Shown in pieces: positions 47,805 to 58,723 of a DNA stretch of 64,000 nt. The translations under genes were made by a program, and so were the position numbers. Every line of letters starts with the position of its first letter. Position 1 is the first letter of the stretch. Location of the stretch: NCBI GenBank assembly GCA_963969345.1, contig OZ017766.1, positions 12,400,001 to 12,464,000 on the forward strand, written 5' to 3'. Under the pieces are notes generated by a model that ran no database searches, was not told where the DNA came from, and saw nothing but the letters and a program-made list of their open reading frames with translations. This stretch comes from Turbatrix aceti (taxonomy: Eukaryota; Nematoda; Chromadorea; Rhabditida; Panagrolaimidae).

Positions 47805-48274
47805 CAGAGATGGGCGAACGTTCGTGTTCGCACGAGTTTGTTCGCCAACAAATTCAAATTTTTGCGTTCGTGTTCGAACAAACAGATTTGTTTTTTTTCG
47901 AGTTCGTTCGCGAACAAAGAAAAATTTTTCGAACAGATAATACGAACAAAAATTTAGGTAAAATCAGTTTAATGGTGCCGACATTTATGTTATTTTTTCA
48001 AAAATGACAATTAGTGTAAAATGCCTTCGGCAATAAAAAGTGTAGTAAAACTGTCACCAAAAAAGTGAAAACGCATAGTACCGAACGAAGTTTACGTTTT
48101 TATGCCCAGTTTGACAAAATTTTGTATAAAATATGTTAAAAATCTGTTTGTTGTTCGTTTGTGTTCGTTTGCGAACACTAACAAAAATGTTCGCATTGTT
48201 CGATTTCTCGAACAAAATTTACAAAAAGTTCGTGTTCGTTTGCGAACAAAAAAACGGCTGTTTGTCCATCCCTG
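47805..48274. mobile_element. hAT-type MITE, copy 1 (470 bases)
   Basis: The ends are CAGAGATGGGCGAACG and, reverse-complemented, CAGGGATGGACAAACAG, the CAGRGATGG pattern of hAT elements. The flanking 8-mers ATTCCGAT (47797-47804) and GTTCGGAT (48275-48282) agree at 6 of 8 positions, consistent with an aged hAT 8-base duplication. Subterminal regions are packed with GTTCG and CGAAC words in both orientations. No coding capacity. Confidence 0.85.
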
Positions 48275-48485
48275 GTTCGGATGCTTGCTTTGCTGGCCGA
48301 GGCAATTTATCTGGAAAAAAGAAGCGACACCTCCAAGATCCAGATCCAAGGGATTAGACCTTGGAATGGCGCAAAGTGCCAAGCGTCAAGTGTTATTGAA
48401 TAAAAGGATAGGATGATCACATTCACACTTTTTTTGTGGAGACCGGCCGGTGAGGTGATGGATGGCAAGCAGGCAGGCAGGTGTT

Positions 48486-48500
48486 ACCGCGGGGGGGGGG
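48486..48500. repeat. Poly-G tract
   Basis: An uninterrupted run of about ten G after CCGC, unusual in this AT-rich region. Confidence 0.7.
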
Positions 48501-48704
48501 ACAGGCGATCTCTTTGTTGCATGCATGCATACTGACGATTGACGATCAAGTGGTTGGTTCGTTAGCAGCAGTAAGGGCAACGGATCGTCAGAACTCAGCT
48601 CAGCACTCCTGAAAAAAAAGGAAAGGCGGTCAACTTCTTTGAAGACGCCGGCATCCTCCCAATTGGATTAATTACGTCGCTTGTATTATAATACATCTTT
48701 TTTT

Positions 48705-49065
48705 TACCCGGCGAACGTTTGCAAACACTGCAAATTTTCTAAACGAATTCGTTTAAAACGAACAAAATTTGGAGTAAAAATTGGGAATAAAATTAATGTT
48801 TTTTTTACAAAAAAAAGGAGGAAATAACATTTCGCAACTTTATTCATAAAAAAGTGTATGAAAACCGTTATCCAAATACCCAACTTTACGTTTTTTTATC
48901 CGAGCAGAAAATTTGGCACAAATAATACACAATAATAATTTTTTTACTAAATATTTGTTCGCGAACACAATCAAAAATTGGTTCGTGTTTGTTCGATTGG
49001 TTGAACAAAATGATCAAACAATTTTTGTTCAAACAAAAAAACGACTGTTTTTTTTCCACCCCCTG
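48705..49065. mobile_element. hAT-type MITE, copy 2 (361 bases)
   Basis: The right end, reverse-complemented, reads CAGGGGGTGGAAAAAAAACAG followed by TCGTTTTTTTGTT, the same as copy 1. The left end (TACCCGGCGAACGTTTGC) has lost the CAG but keeps GGCGAACGTT. Both sides are flanked by the 8-mer CTTTTTTT (48697-48704 and 49066-49073), a plausible but low-complexity target duplication. Confidence 0.78.
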
Positions 49066-49657
49066 CTTTTTTTCATCTGTGCATCAAAAAAAGTGCATTG
49101 GCATTTAGTACGCCATCTACAAATCTACAAATGCCAATGACAAAGAGCGGTGTTGTTGGTAGAGCATAGGGTAGGTGCGGAAGGGCAAAAAGAAGAGCGG
49201 TGCCATCATCGTCGAAGACAAAAAAGAGCTTTTAAAATAACAAGGCACCTGCCAAAAATCATCCCGCCAAAAAAATTGTTGCAGTCTTTTTTTGTTTGAT
49301 GCCGTTGCCGGTGCCGACAAAGCAAGAAAAGAAGAAAAATAAGAATTCTTGCAAAAACAAAATTTTCGAATTGTAGGAAAAAATATTATGTATTTTTGAA
49401 CGGCTTTAAAATTTGTCCAAAATTTGAAAAAAAATAAGTAAATTATCTTGGCCGAAAAAACTAATTTTTTTTATAATTTTGCCAAACAAATATTGTGAAA
49501 AATATTTTCGTCGATTTTTTGCAAGTTCTGAATATTTTTTTCTATTTGTTAACTTTAAATTTTTTTGCTGTCACAAGCGCCATTTTTTACTGTCCATCAT
49601 CCCGATCGCCAGGATATCCTTATAAGCACCAAATTTTTTTCCCAAACCTTCGCCATA

Positions 49658-49912
49658 CTAACTAAAACAAACGTTCCATGCTGCGCACAAACTGTTAGCG
49701 CGACAGAAGCGTTGACGACATGATAAATCGCACTTGAGGGAACAGAACGCTGACCCAGCTTGGGTGTCGATGGTGGCACATGGGTATAATTTTTCGTATT
49801 CAATTTGTGTTGTGCAAACTGCCGCGCCCCGTCTGTCCTTCAATCGTTCTTGTTGGTAAAAGGATAGAAAAGCAAAGAAAGCCACCGCCATACATTGTAG
49901 CTCACTTGCCAT
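49658..49912 (-). CDS. Possible small cysteine-rich secreted protein
   Basis: An 84-codon frame begins with a short hydrophobic stretch (MAVAFFAFLSF) and ends with nine cysteines in 78 residues (AVCTTQ, YPCAT, AFCSLKCDLSCRQRFC, SLCAAWNVCFS). Codon choice is less AT-driven than in surrounding random frames. There is no recognised domain, and a plus-strand frame (49780-50115) overlaps it. It could be an exon of a larger minus-strand gene, or chance. Confidence 0.3.
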   Translation of the reverse strand: MASELQCMAVAFFAFLSFYQQERLKDRRGAAVCTTQIEYEKLYPCATIDTQAGSAFCSLKCDLSCRQRFCRANSLCAAWNVCFS

Positions 49913-52900
49913 TGCTTGGCACTTTTTATAAATTTGTTGTAGATCTATTTGCCTACTATTGTCGTTGGTTGGAGCCGTTGTCTTTCATGTTCGGCTGCTT
50001 GGAGTGGAGGCCTATTAATGAATTTTACTGGCTTTCAATCGACGACAATGTTGTACCCTTGGGTGAGTTTAGCTTGGGGCATTTTTTTCTTCGTTGGATT
50101 GGTAAATTTTTATAAGGTTTTGTGAATTTGGAAAAAAATACAATATTTGCATCTTTTTAATTTTTAATTTTTTAAACAAAAAAACAGTTTTTGTTTTGGG
50201 AACACTCAAAATCTAAATTTTTGGCTTGTTATTTTGTTTGCATCCTTTTTGATTGTGTTTTTTTCTTTTTTGACTGTCCCAAAAAAATAATTGTGTGGTT
50301 CCGAAAACAGAAAACTCGAACAAAAACAACAACAAAAAAATAAAAAGTTTGTTTGACAGTCTACAAAATTTTACAAATTGGTTTTCATCGGACAACTTTT
50401 TTTACCCCCCTAAAAAACACCTTTTACCTCACTTACAAACTTGACAACCCGTTTTTCAGTCAAAACAAGCGTAAACTTTTTTGCCTACGTTTAATGCATT
50501 TTTGTTTTCCATTTTAGAGACGGACAGTAAATTGATTCCCACTACACCTCAACTTTCCCCTGTTTAGCATTTTAGTATTATTTTGTTCCGATTCATTTCA
50601 CTCTTTCAAGGCAACAAAATAATTTATTTCACTTTTTCATTTTTTCTGCTTGATCGTCTAACGCCCAACAAGGAGCGTCTAACGATTCGTCGTTCGTTCA
50701 TGTTGTTATATGTGTACACGGGCAACTTTGCATCGTTTGTCTGATCGATCAATTTCCTCCTTTTTCCTTCTCCCATTTTTGGTCATGCCTGGAGGAAAAT
50801 GACAACTTTTGCACCGTTTTTTTTCGCCTCGTCCCAAGACAGCAAAATTTGTTTCTGTTTTGTAAATATTTTTAAAATAAAACTAATTTATTTTAGCAAT
50901 TTAGGTATGTATATAAAACTTTTTTTTTTGTGAAATAAAAATTACGATTAAAAATATCTTGTTTTTAGCATTTTTTTACGCTGCAGTTCGAAGCTTCCGC
51001 TAAACGAATATATTCGTTGTTCTTTTGACACAGCAAACACAAAACATAAGCCCCGCCTTTTTTTTACAGTACTTCTTTTTGATTGGTCGTAACCTGTCTG
51101 CTCTACGCGCGGTGAAAAAAAGGAAAGTGTGAAACTGATTGAAAGTGAAAGTGTCACCTGAACAGGTAGCTTTAGTTTATCTCGCGTTATCTTTTTTTAT
51201 TCAATTAAGCTTTAGATTTCATATTTTTTCTATTCAAAGTCATTTTCAAATCCTAAGAAAAAATTTTATTTTCATGTTTGCAAATCGTTAACGTCACTTC
51301 AAAAAAAAACTCTAACCACCCCGTCTTCCCGATGTGACTCGGACTCTAAATATATTTAATACTTGTTTGGCTTGGCTTCCCTCGGTTGGTTGACGAGGTT
51401 GACGACCGTCAAACGACAATGAATGGATGACAACGCGCCATCCATGATCGTTTTCCTTTCTTTCCATGTTTGTAATCGTAACCCTCTCTTTTTTTACCCT
51501 TTCTTCCCGGCTTTTTGTTATGGTTTGCCTTTTATTATACTTTTTAGCCTTTTGTTTTCTATCTATCTGTCTACCATGCACATATCTGTGTACATGTGTA
51601 TACACATCTAGCTAGCTAGTTGGCTATTCGCATTTCTTTGACATGTCATGACCGTACTTTTTTCACACAGCGGTAAAAATTTTTACTTACTTTTTTTAAA
51701 TTGATACAGGGTCACTTTTATTCCAAATACAAAAGTTTGATTAGGTTTGGAAATAAACATTTTATTGAAGTAAATACAAAATTCATGCAAAAAATATTTG
51801 TTTACAGTTTTTGAACAATATCTAAAGAATTTTATTGTTTTTACGTTTTTAGCAAATTTTTCTTGGTTTAAAAACCATTATTTTTATTTCCGAAACGTTT
51901 TTAGCAAATTTGAAAAGTAAATTACTAAAAATTTTATGATGTTCGTTGAAAAATCTAGTCAATTCGGACCATTTTGAACTCTCATATCCCCCTAATTTTT
52001 GTCCAACACCAAAAAAATTCTGTCACACCTCCAAGCACCTCAACTTCAAATCGATTTTTCGTTGAATCATGAATCGTGATTCATGGGAACGCTTCAATAA
52101 CGATCAATTTAGTATGTTTTGATCTTTCCGACATTACAAAAAGAGTAGTGATGCAATGCAGCACGCGCTGCTTTTTGGAGTTCCCACGAGTTGTAGTCGT
52201 TTTTTATCTTCAAGAAGAACAAATTTTACACATGTCTCAATTTTTTTGTTGTTATACAGTTAGTAAAAAGTAGAAAAAACGTGTTTTAAAATGTTGTGCT
52301 TGTTGCATGCTGCGAAACTCATGGCAGTCGGTGAGCTTGCTTACAAGTATTGGGCTGACGTGATTCATACTTTCCTTTTCTTTTCTTTCTGTTTCATGCA
52401 TTTTGTACTGTAAAAACACAAAAAAACGAATGAAAGTGTTGGAGACTTTCTTTTCTGTAAAAGTGAGTAAAAGAAAAAATTTTACACAATTTTTGTCGGT
52501 ACGTTTTCATTTGTTCACGATTTGCGGTGTACAAATTGATAAAATGCGTTTTTTCTAACATAATTTTGTCAGAAATAAGCAAATATGTATAATAGTTTAC
52601 CTTCTGTTGATAAAAATTTTTATACTTTAAAAAAACAAACCGAACCATCTCGTTTTGGTTCGTTTTTTTACATAAAAAGTGTTTTTCGTATTTCGGCTTT
52701 CAATAAATATTTATAAAACTATTATTTATAAAATAATATTTTTTTTGTATATTTTTCAACACCAAATTTGCTAAAAACGTTTGGGGAATGAAAGTTACGG
52801 TTCAAAATGTAGAAAAAGTTTACTAATATCGTTCAAAAGCAATAAAAACTAGTTTTTTTGCAAGCAATTTGTACTTCACATAACTTTTTTTGGGCCAAAA

Positions 52901-53373
52901 CGAGCCTGACCATAATTCCATTAACATCATCCTGTACCTTGCTTTCCATTTTTTGAACCCCCTCCTCCTCTCCCCCCGTCTCCTGTTCCCCTCACCTGCC
53001 TGTCTGTCGCAATATCCCCATAATCTAATCCATTTAACTCAAGTGGATCCCAACTTTACGCCCTCCCCTCTTTTTTCTTTCCTCTCTCCGACGCAAACAA
53101 ATCGTTTACCGTAATCCGGTCAATGAGTAAGAAGTATTATAGTGCACGGACGACTGACGTCTGGGTCGGGTCGCCTGGCTGGCAGGCGCGTTTTGTTTTG
53201 TTTTGTACTATTTTGTTTTTGTGCCATTCAATTAGCTTCTGCATCGTTGTCGTCGCGTTGCCATTTACAACCCTGCCGAGTCGCCGAGTATGGCAGGCGA
53301 CCCCAGACTGCCGTACTTGAACGATAGTTGACTATCCATCATTTGTTCATTCTGTTAAACGGTCGATCTTAAA
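49913..53373. other. Gene-poor region
   Basis: 3.4 kb of AT-rich sequence. Frames at 51312-51605, 52076-52273 and 52890-53114 have no domain and no supporting splice structure. An inverted repeat is present at 53157-53182 and 53290-53315. No gene is supported. Confidence 0.5.
53157..53315. repeat. Imperfect inverted repeat before a possible small gene
   Basis: GTCTGGGTCGGGTCGCCTGG near 53159 is mirrored by AGGCGACCCCAGAC ending at about 53310, with about 110 bases between. It is GC-rich compared with the surroundings and lies just upstream of the possible start codon at 53374. Confidence 0.55.
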
Positions 53374-53526
53374 ATGGAGGGCAAAATTGATAGCGTCTAC
53401 TGTTTAGGGTCAATTGCGGGGTTATTCACGGCTTTGGGGACAGCTTTACGATTGCTTGAGCCAACGAAGATTCACACCCTCGCGCGAACAGATATTTTCA
53501 TCTTTGGGATTTTTGATTCTGCTGGG
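53374..53526 (+). CDS. Possible first exon of a small unknown protein
   Basis: An ATG opens 51 codons (MEGKIDSVYCLGSIAGLFTA and on, ending IFIFGIFDSAG) before a GTAAAT donor. The peptide has one hydrophobic stretch (SIAGLFTALGTALRLL). The continuation is unclear: an AATAG acceptor at about 53843 would add two codons before a stop, or in another phase the frame DEIRKETVPHHRSEEW to a stop at 53948. I do not recognise the family. Confidence 0.35.
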
Positions 53527-54353
53527 GTAAATTTTTAATGCGAAAAAATTAAATCGACTTTTTTTTATTCATTTTTACTAAATTAAAGAACAAAATTTTA
53601 ATCTTTACAAAATTTTTATGATGCTGAACTTTAATTTTACAAAATAAAAAAAACAGATTTAGTAAAAAGTTTTTACTACAAACCGGATTTTTACTAAATT
53701 AAAAAAAAAACTTAACCGACAAAAAACATTTTTTGTCCTACGATACTGATTTTTCTTGTCCATAAGTGTCATCACAAACTTCCTCTCTTTCCCGATTTCT
53801 CCCCTCTTTCTCTCATCGCCATTTTGTTGAATTAACAATAGATGAAATAAGAAAAGAAACGGTACCGCATCACCGCTCGGAAGAATGGGCGCAGGCACAA
53901 CCCTCACTTTCGGGGTATCTATTCATTTATTTGTTTGACGCAAAATGAGGGAGGATACAATTCAGGGAGAAAAAAAGTTGTAAAACCATTTTATCTGGAT
54001 TAATGAATATTCAATTATCCATTATACGTTTGTATTTGTTTTGTTTGATAGTTTTGAGGGTTTGGGGTACTGTAGACGGGACGAAGTACGTTTTCTTTTG
54101 TAAAGAAGGTAAAAATGCTAAACAGTCTTACGGGAAATGTCTTTGTAAAATGTGATTTTGCGTTTTGAAAAATGTTGTTTCATTTTACTTTTGTGTTTAA
54201 TTTTTTTAATTCATTGTGTTAAAAAACACTAGAAAAATGTTATTTTCTGATTTCTTGGTGTTTTTTTACCATCTTTTCATAAAATATTTATTCTTTACGA
54301 TAATTCGTGCTCATATTATATTTCCATTTTCATCACAAATTTTTCCCCTTCAG

Positions 54354-55461
54354 ATGGCCTCAGCATCTCCATCCGCATCACCTTCAACGACTGCCACCGG
54401 CATGCATGAGCTCTCCTCACCCCCTCCGACAACCGTAGCCCAAACCTCCACAACAACCCTCGCATCCATCGAAAACTACGCCGCCGAACTCGAACGCATG
54501 GCACAGGCACGACGAACTCTCGACGAACTCGCTTCGCTGCAACACGAGTTGTTCGCCGAGCTCGAAGAATTCCGTGCTAACGATGACTTTATTAATCGAA
54601 CGGAAAAGACGCTGGAAGAGTTGACCGCAGAAAAAGAGTCTCACAGCGAAATTATCCAGGCTATCAATCAGGACAAAAATGATCTCGAGCGAGCGAGAAA
54701 TTCGGCAAACGAAGAACGGAGGTCAAAAGGGGACAAGCTAGTCAGAACTTATGAAAATTTGTTTTCCTTCATGGAAGAGTACAACAAGAGTGCCAAGGAA
54801 TGTGGCATTACGGAAGATCACCTGTTGACACCTGATATTTTACCTGAAAACGCTCAATCTGTGTAAGTTTAGGTTTTTTGAATTTTTAAATTTAATTTCT
54901 GGCAAAATATTTTTTTTTTCAAAGTTTTGTATTCAGGCGCAAAAAAATCGAAAATGCCAGATTTTTACTTGTAAATATTACCAGGCACCAAAATTTAGAT
55001 TTTTTGATTTCAAAAATTTCAGGGCAGCCCAGCAATCTCTTGCCGCAGCCGCAGCCGCTGTTTCAGCTTTCGGAAGCTCCGGCGGAGTCCCCCGGCTCCC
55101 AAACTTCAACATGCCCTCTGGCAACGGCAATCGACCGCCCATGGGCTACCCCGGCATCCCACCCGGACTGTTTCTAGATCAACTACGCATGTCTCCGGCT
55201 GCCGCCATGCAGGCGCTCATGTTCCCAGATTTGGCATCCCTCGGCGGATCCGGTCGCCCAGGTGGGCTATTTCCATCGGGTCCCGGCCACCAGGGCATGC
55301 AACAGATGTCCAAGCCTTCTGAATCCTCTCACCAATCGCCTCCGATGAAGGAATGTGCGTCGTGCCATCAACAAATTCACCGAAACGCTCCCATTTGTCC
55401 GATGTGCAAATCGAAATCGAGATCTAAGAATCCGAAAAAGCCGAAGCGGAGACCAGAGTAG
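54354..55461 (+). CDS. ZC4H2: ZC4H2-family zinc-finger protein, paralog A
   Basis: Exons 54354-54862 and 55023-55461 give 315 residues; human ZC4H2 has 224. After a Ser/Thr/Pro-rich start comes a long coiled coil (about 40-150: [49 protein letters not shown]), then [16 protein letters not shown], corresponding to the human Ala-rich block, then a Gly/Pro-rich linker. At the C-terminus comes [19 protein letters not shown], then [19 protein letters not shown], nearly identical to the human C4H2 finger and its basic nuclear signal. ZC4H2 acts in neural development and supports the RNF220 ubiquitin ligase. The ATG directly follows CCCCTTCAG, so this is probably a trans-splice site. An inverted copy of exon 1 lies downstream and a second paralog 3.3 kb further. 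Confidence 0.95.
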
Positions 55462-55594
55462 AATGCTTATTTTTGTAAGTTGTATGCATTTTTTCAAATT
55501 TAAAGTTGAAGCGGTAATTTTCACTTGATTGCATTTTTTTGTATTTGAAGACATAATAATTGTGTGATTAATTGATGTTGATAATAAGCAGTAT

Positions 55595-55600
55595 AATAAA
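55595..55600 (+). terminator. Candidate poly(A) signal of ZC4H2-A
   Basis: AATAAA 134 bases after the stop codon, upstream of the inverted copy, so normal cleavage would exclude that copy from the mRNA. Confidence 0.5.
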
Positions 55601-55859
55601 TTGATAAGCACGAAGGGCGGAACTTTTACTGAAATGCTGAGTTCGGTACAGTTTAAAAAAAGTTTGCATGCTGCGCGCAAGTTGTCAGAATGAGAATATT
55701 AAAAAAAATTAATTTTTTTAATTTAAATTTTTTTATTAAAAAATTGGAAATGGGTAAGAGTGGAATCCAGAACAGGTGAAAATCTGGCATTTAAAATTTT
55801 TTGTAGATAAAAACAAAAATTTTATAAATTAAAAATAATTGTCTTTCAAACCCCAAAAA

Positions 55860-56272
55860 ACCTAAACTTACACAGATTGAGCATTTTCTGGTAAAATATC
55901 GGGTGTTAGCAGGTGATCTTTCGTAATGCCACATTCTTTGGCACTCTTGTTGTACTCTTCCATGAAGGAAAACAAATTTTCATAAGTTCTGACTAGCTTG
56001 TCCCCTTTTGACCTCCGTTCTTCGTTTGCCGAATTTCTCGCTCGCTCGAGAACATTTTTGTTCTGATTGATAGCCTGAATAATTTCGCTGCGAGACTCTT
56101 TCTCTGCGACTAACGTTTTTTCCGTCCAATTAATAAAATCATTGTTGACACGGAATTCTTCGAGCTCAGCAAGTAACTCGTGCTGCAGAAAAGTTAATTC
56201 TTTGATCGTTTTGGATTTCGATGTGCATAAATAAATAAATAGTAGTAATATTTTGTTTAGTCCCATCTTCAT
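55860..56272 (-). pseudogene. Inverted copy of ZC4H2-A exon 1 (coiled-coil part)
   Basis: On the minus strand about 330 bases repeat 54530-54880: LQHELLAELEEFRVNNDFIN, then [33 protein letters not shown] and the end PENAQSV, followed by the same GTAAGTTTAGGTTTTTTG donor and intron start. The copy has several substitutions and a 12-base deletion (the EELT codons), and its upstream part is unrelated. It lacks the zinc-finger exon, so it cannot encode a working ZC4H2. Divergence is higher than in the RAD23 copy, showing that it is not a simple assembly duplicate. Confidence 0.88.
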
Positions 56273-57839
56273 TTAAATTCTAACAACACTTTTTTTACAG
56301 TTAAAAAATTTAAATATACATATACTTTCCAAATAGAAAAATTTATATTAAAAAACTTATTTATACTCACCTGTTCGATCAAATCATACACATGATCAAT
56401 ATCAGAAAAAAATGTCCCACATGATGCATACAATCGAAACCCGCAATTTGCACATTATAAAAAAAACAAACCATACAGCGTCTAGACAATTGATGGCAAT
56501 CAATTCTCACCTCTTTTGAAAAAAACCCGAAAACTTATTGTCAGAGGTGTACATACCTGCAAACATCTTCTTACTTCTCTTTACATTGCCGCGCTATACT
56601 TTTTTTCACAGTTTTTTTCATGAGCAGGGATGCGTCTTTGATTGACAGTGCGCCACGCATGCATGCAATAGGCAACGGAACACAATACGCGACCATTGCA
56701 GACCTCGTGTACTTACCGTACTACGATTATGCTCGTGATGAATATATTCCGTGAAATTGGAAATGATCGTATCGTAGCGTGTAAATATTTAAAAAAAGTG
56801 TGAAATTTTTTATCAACAGTGAACAAACGAATGAATTTTTAGAGTTGACAGGTGTACTAAATTGAAAATTGTCGTCATTGTCTTTAAATCGTGTTGAATT
56901 TTTTTGGCGCATGATTGGAATGAAGTTTTTATGGGGGGAGGGAATTGTAGGATATGTATGTTAGTTATACGATTGCATACGATTGCTCGGGGATTAAAGG
57001 CCCTCAAAAAATTAGCAAAGCGTGCCGAACTGATCAAAAGAAGGATACTTATGGCGATGTTGCGGGTCGAGTAGAAAATATTTATTTGAAATTTCAAATG
57101 TGATTTTTATTTTTCCTGTGTTTGTTATCATGTTTGTTTACAAAATTTGCGTTAAGAAAGCTTATACGTTCAATTTTTTAAATACCGTGTTTATTTTTTA
57201 TTCGAACTTTTTAGATCGAAATACGTCATTTGAAATTATTCTAACTTTTATTGCCTGCATTTTGTATCCAAAGTAATTATATGCCTAAACAGGCCTGATC
57301 GATAGCAAAACTAGGCGCGACTTTTTTCGGCCCTGTAATTTTGAAAATATTTTTTTGTAAAGCCGTTTTCAAAAACAATTTTTTTATGTAACAATTTATT
57401 TTTATTTTACGTTTTTTTCAAACAATCAATGGATAACTTTCTAAAATTTGAGACTCATAAAACTTTTGTTTTTCCTTTTTTTAACAAATTGAAAACTAAA
57501 TACACTTTCAAACTTTTTTCGAATTCATAAAACACCAAAACCTGATTCATCATTTCAACCGTTCATCTTTCTCTTTTTTTCATCATTCAAAAAGTCAAGT
57601 AGTATCATCACCCTGTTTCTGGCATTTTTGCTTCCATCAGTCATTGACCGATACAGAATGCTATAGCATCTACATAGACACTCATCATCGCAGCAGGTGG
57701 TTACCGGCTACTATCGGCGATCGACAATCGGGGCTCTCGAGTCGACGGCAACCAAAACAAGCACACCGGTTTGTATGCCGACTCATCTCACCGTCCATCA
57801 CCGTCTTCCGTCTTCATGGACACCGACGATTTGACTGAA

Positions 57840-57960
57840 TGATGATGGTAGAGAGGGTGACGATGATGATGGTGATGATGAGCACGCATGTTTGCATGCA
57901 TGCTTAGTCAAAGGGTGCAAGAAGTGTGAGGAGGAGAAGAAGAGGAGTCAAGAGGAGGAA
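57840..57960. repeat. GAT/GAG-rich simple sequence
   Basis: GATGATGGT and GAGGAGAAGAAGAGG tracts; low complexity. Confidence 0.6.
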
Positions 57961-58095
57961 AAGCGAACGAGAAAAAAGGGGAAGAGCACTTGATGCTTAC
58001 TCGCTGCCGCTCTTGGTAGTCAGTTTTTTTCGGTCTGTTTGATACGATACTTTTTTTCTTTGGTTTAAAAATAACGTATACCAAAAAGAATTATT

Positions 58096-58150
58096 TATTA
58101 TTTATTTATTTCACCATTACTCAGTGGTTAGTTATCATTAGACCGGAAAA
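58096..58150 (-). repeat. Short retroposon-like tail, copy 2
   Basis: Same unit as at 23407-23460: (TTAT)n, then CACCATTACTCAGTGGTTAG, then TTATCATTAGACC, differing at one base near the end. Confidence 0.7.
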
Positions 58151-58723
58151 AAAAAGAATTATATGTAATCTTTTTTTTAATTTTTTATATAAATTTTAAA
58201 TTTTGATTGTCCAAAAAAAATTCGACAATTTTTATCCCTTTTTGACCATTCGAAAAACCAACATACCCGACAACTATGTGTCTATCTTGTCTGCTGAACG
58301 ATCCAAATGAAATTGAGTGTGGTAAATGTGTTTGACCTTCTCACAGGTAAAAAAATGCAAGAAAAACTGACATGAACAGGGAGATGTCAGTTTTTTTCTT
58401 TCAAAGGAGTGTCTCGATGTTTCAGACTTTTTCGAAAAAAAAGTTAACACCCCTTTCACCCCTTCTCGCTCATTTCCCGGAAACGACCTCATTGACACGT
58501 TATACTGTCGTCCATGTTTAAACAACGTTTTTCGTTTGCTTCGTTCTTTCCCTTCTTTGCCCTATTTCGAATCTCTGCCACCCAACGAGAAAATTACCAC
58601 CTGCTGCAAGTTTTTATGAGTGTGTGTATAAAAAATGTGTTAATGTGATTGCCGTTAAGTCAAATAGACATGCAAACCCTGTTCTTATTTTTTTGCAGTA
58701 GATAGTTTACAGGTTGTTCATAA

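Larger units (their letters stand above)
47581..49657. other. Intergenic region after ASCC3 with two hAT-type MITEs
   Basis: Contains the elements at 47805-48274 and 48705-49065, a G-run near 48490-48500 and otherwise AT-rich sequence. A candidate ASCC3 poly(A) signal is at 47683. Confidence 0.5.
55462..58723. other. Region between the two ZC4H2 paralogs
   Basis: Holds the ZC4H2-A poly(A) signal, the inverted fragment at 55700-56272, the retroposon-like tail at 58096-58150 and simple GAT/GAG-rich tracts near 57840-57960. No further gene is supported. Confidence 0.5.

Noticed and set aside
49780..50115. Plus-strand frame with WLEPLSFMFGCLEWRPIN
   Set aside because: No known domain; overlaps the Cys-rich minus-strand candidate and neither is certain.
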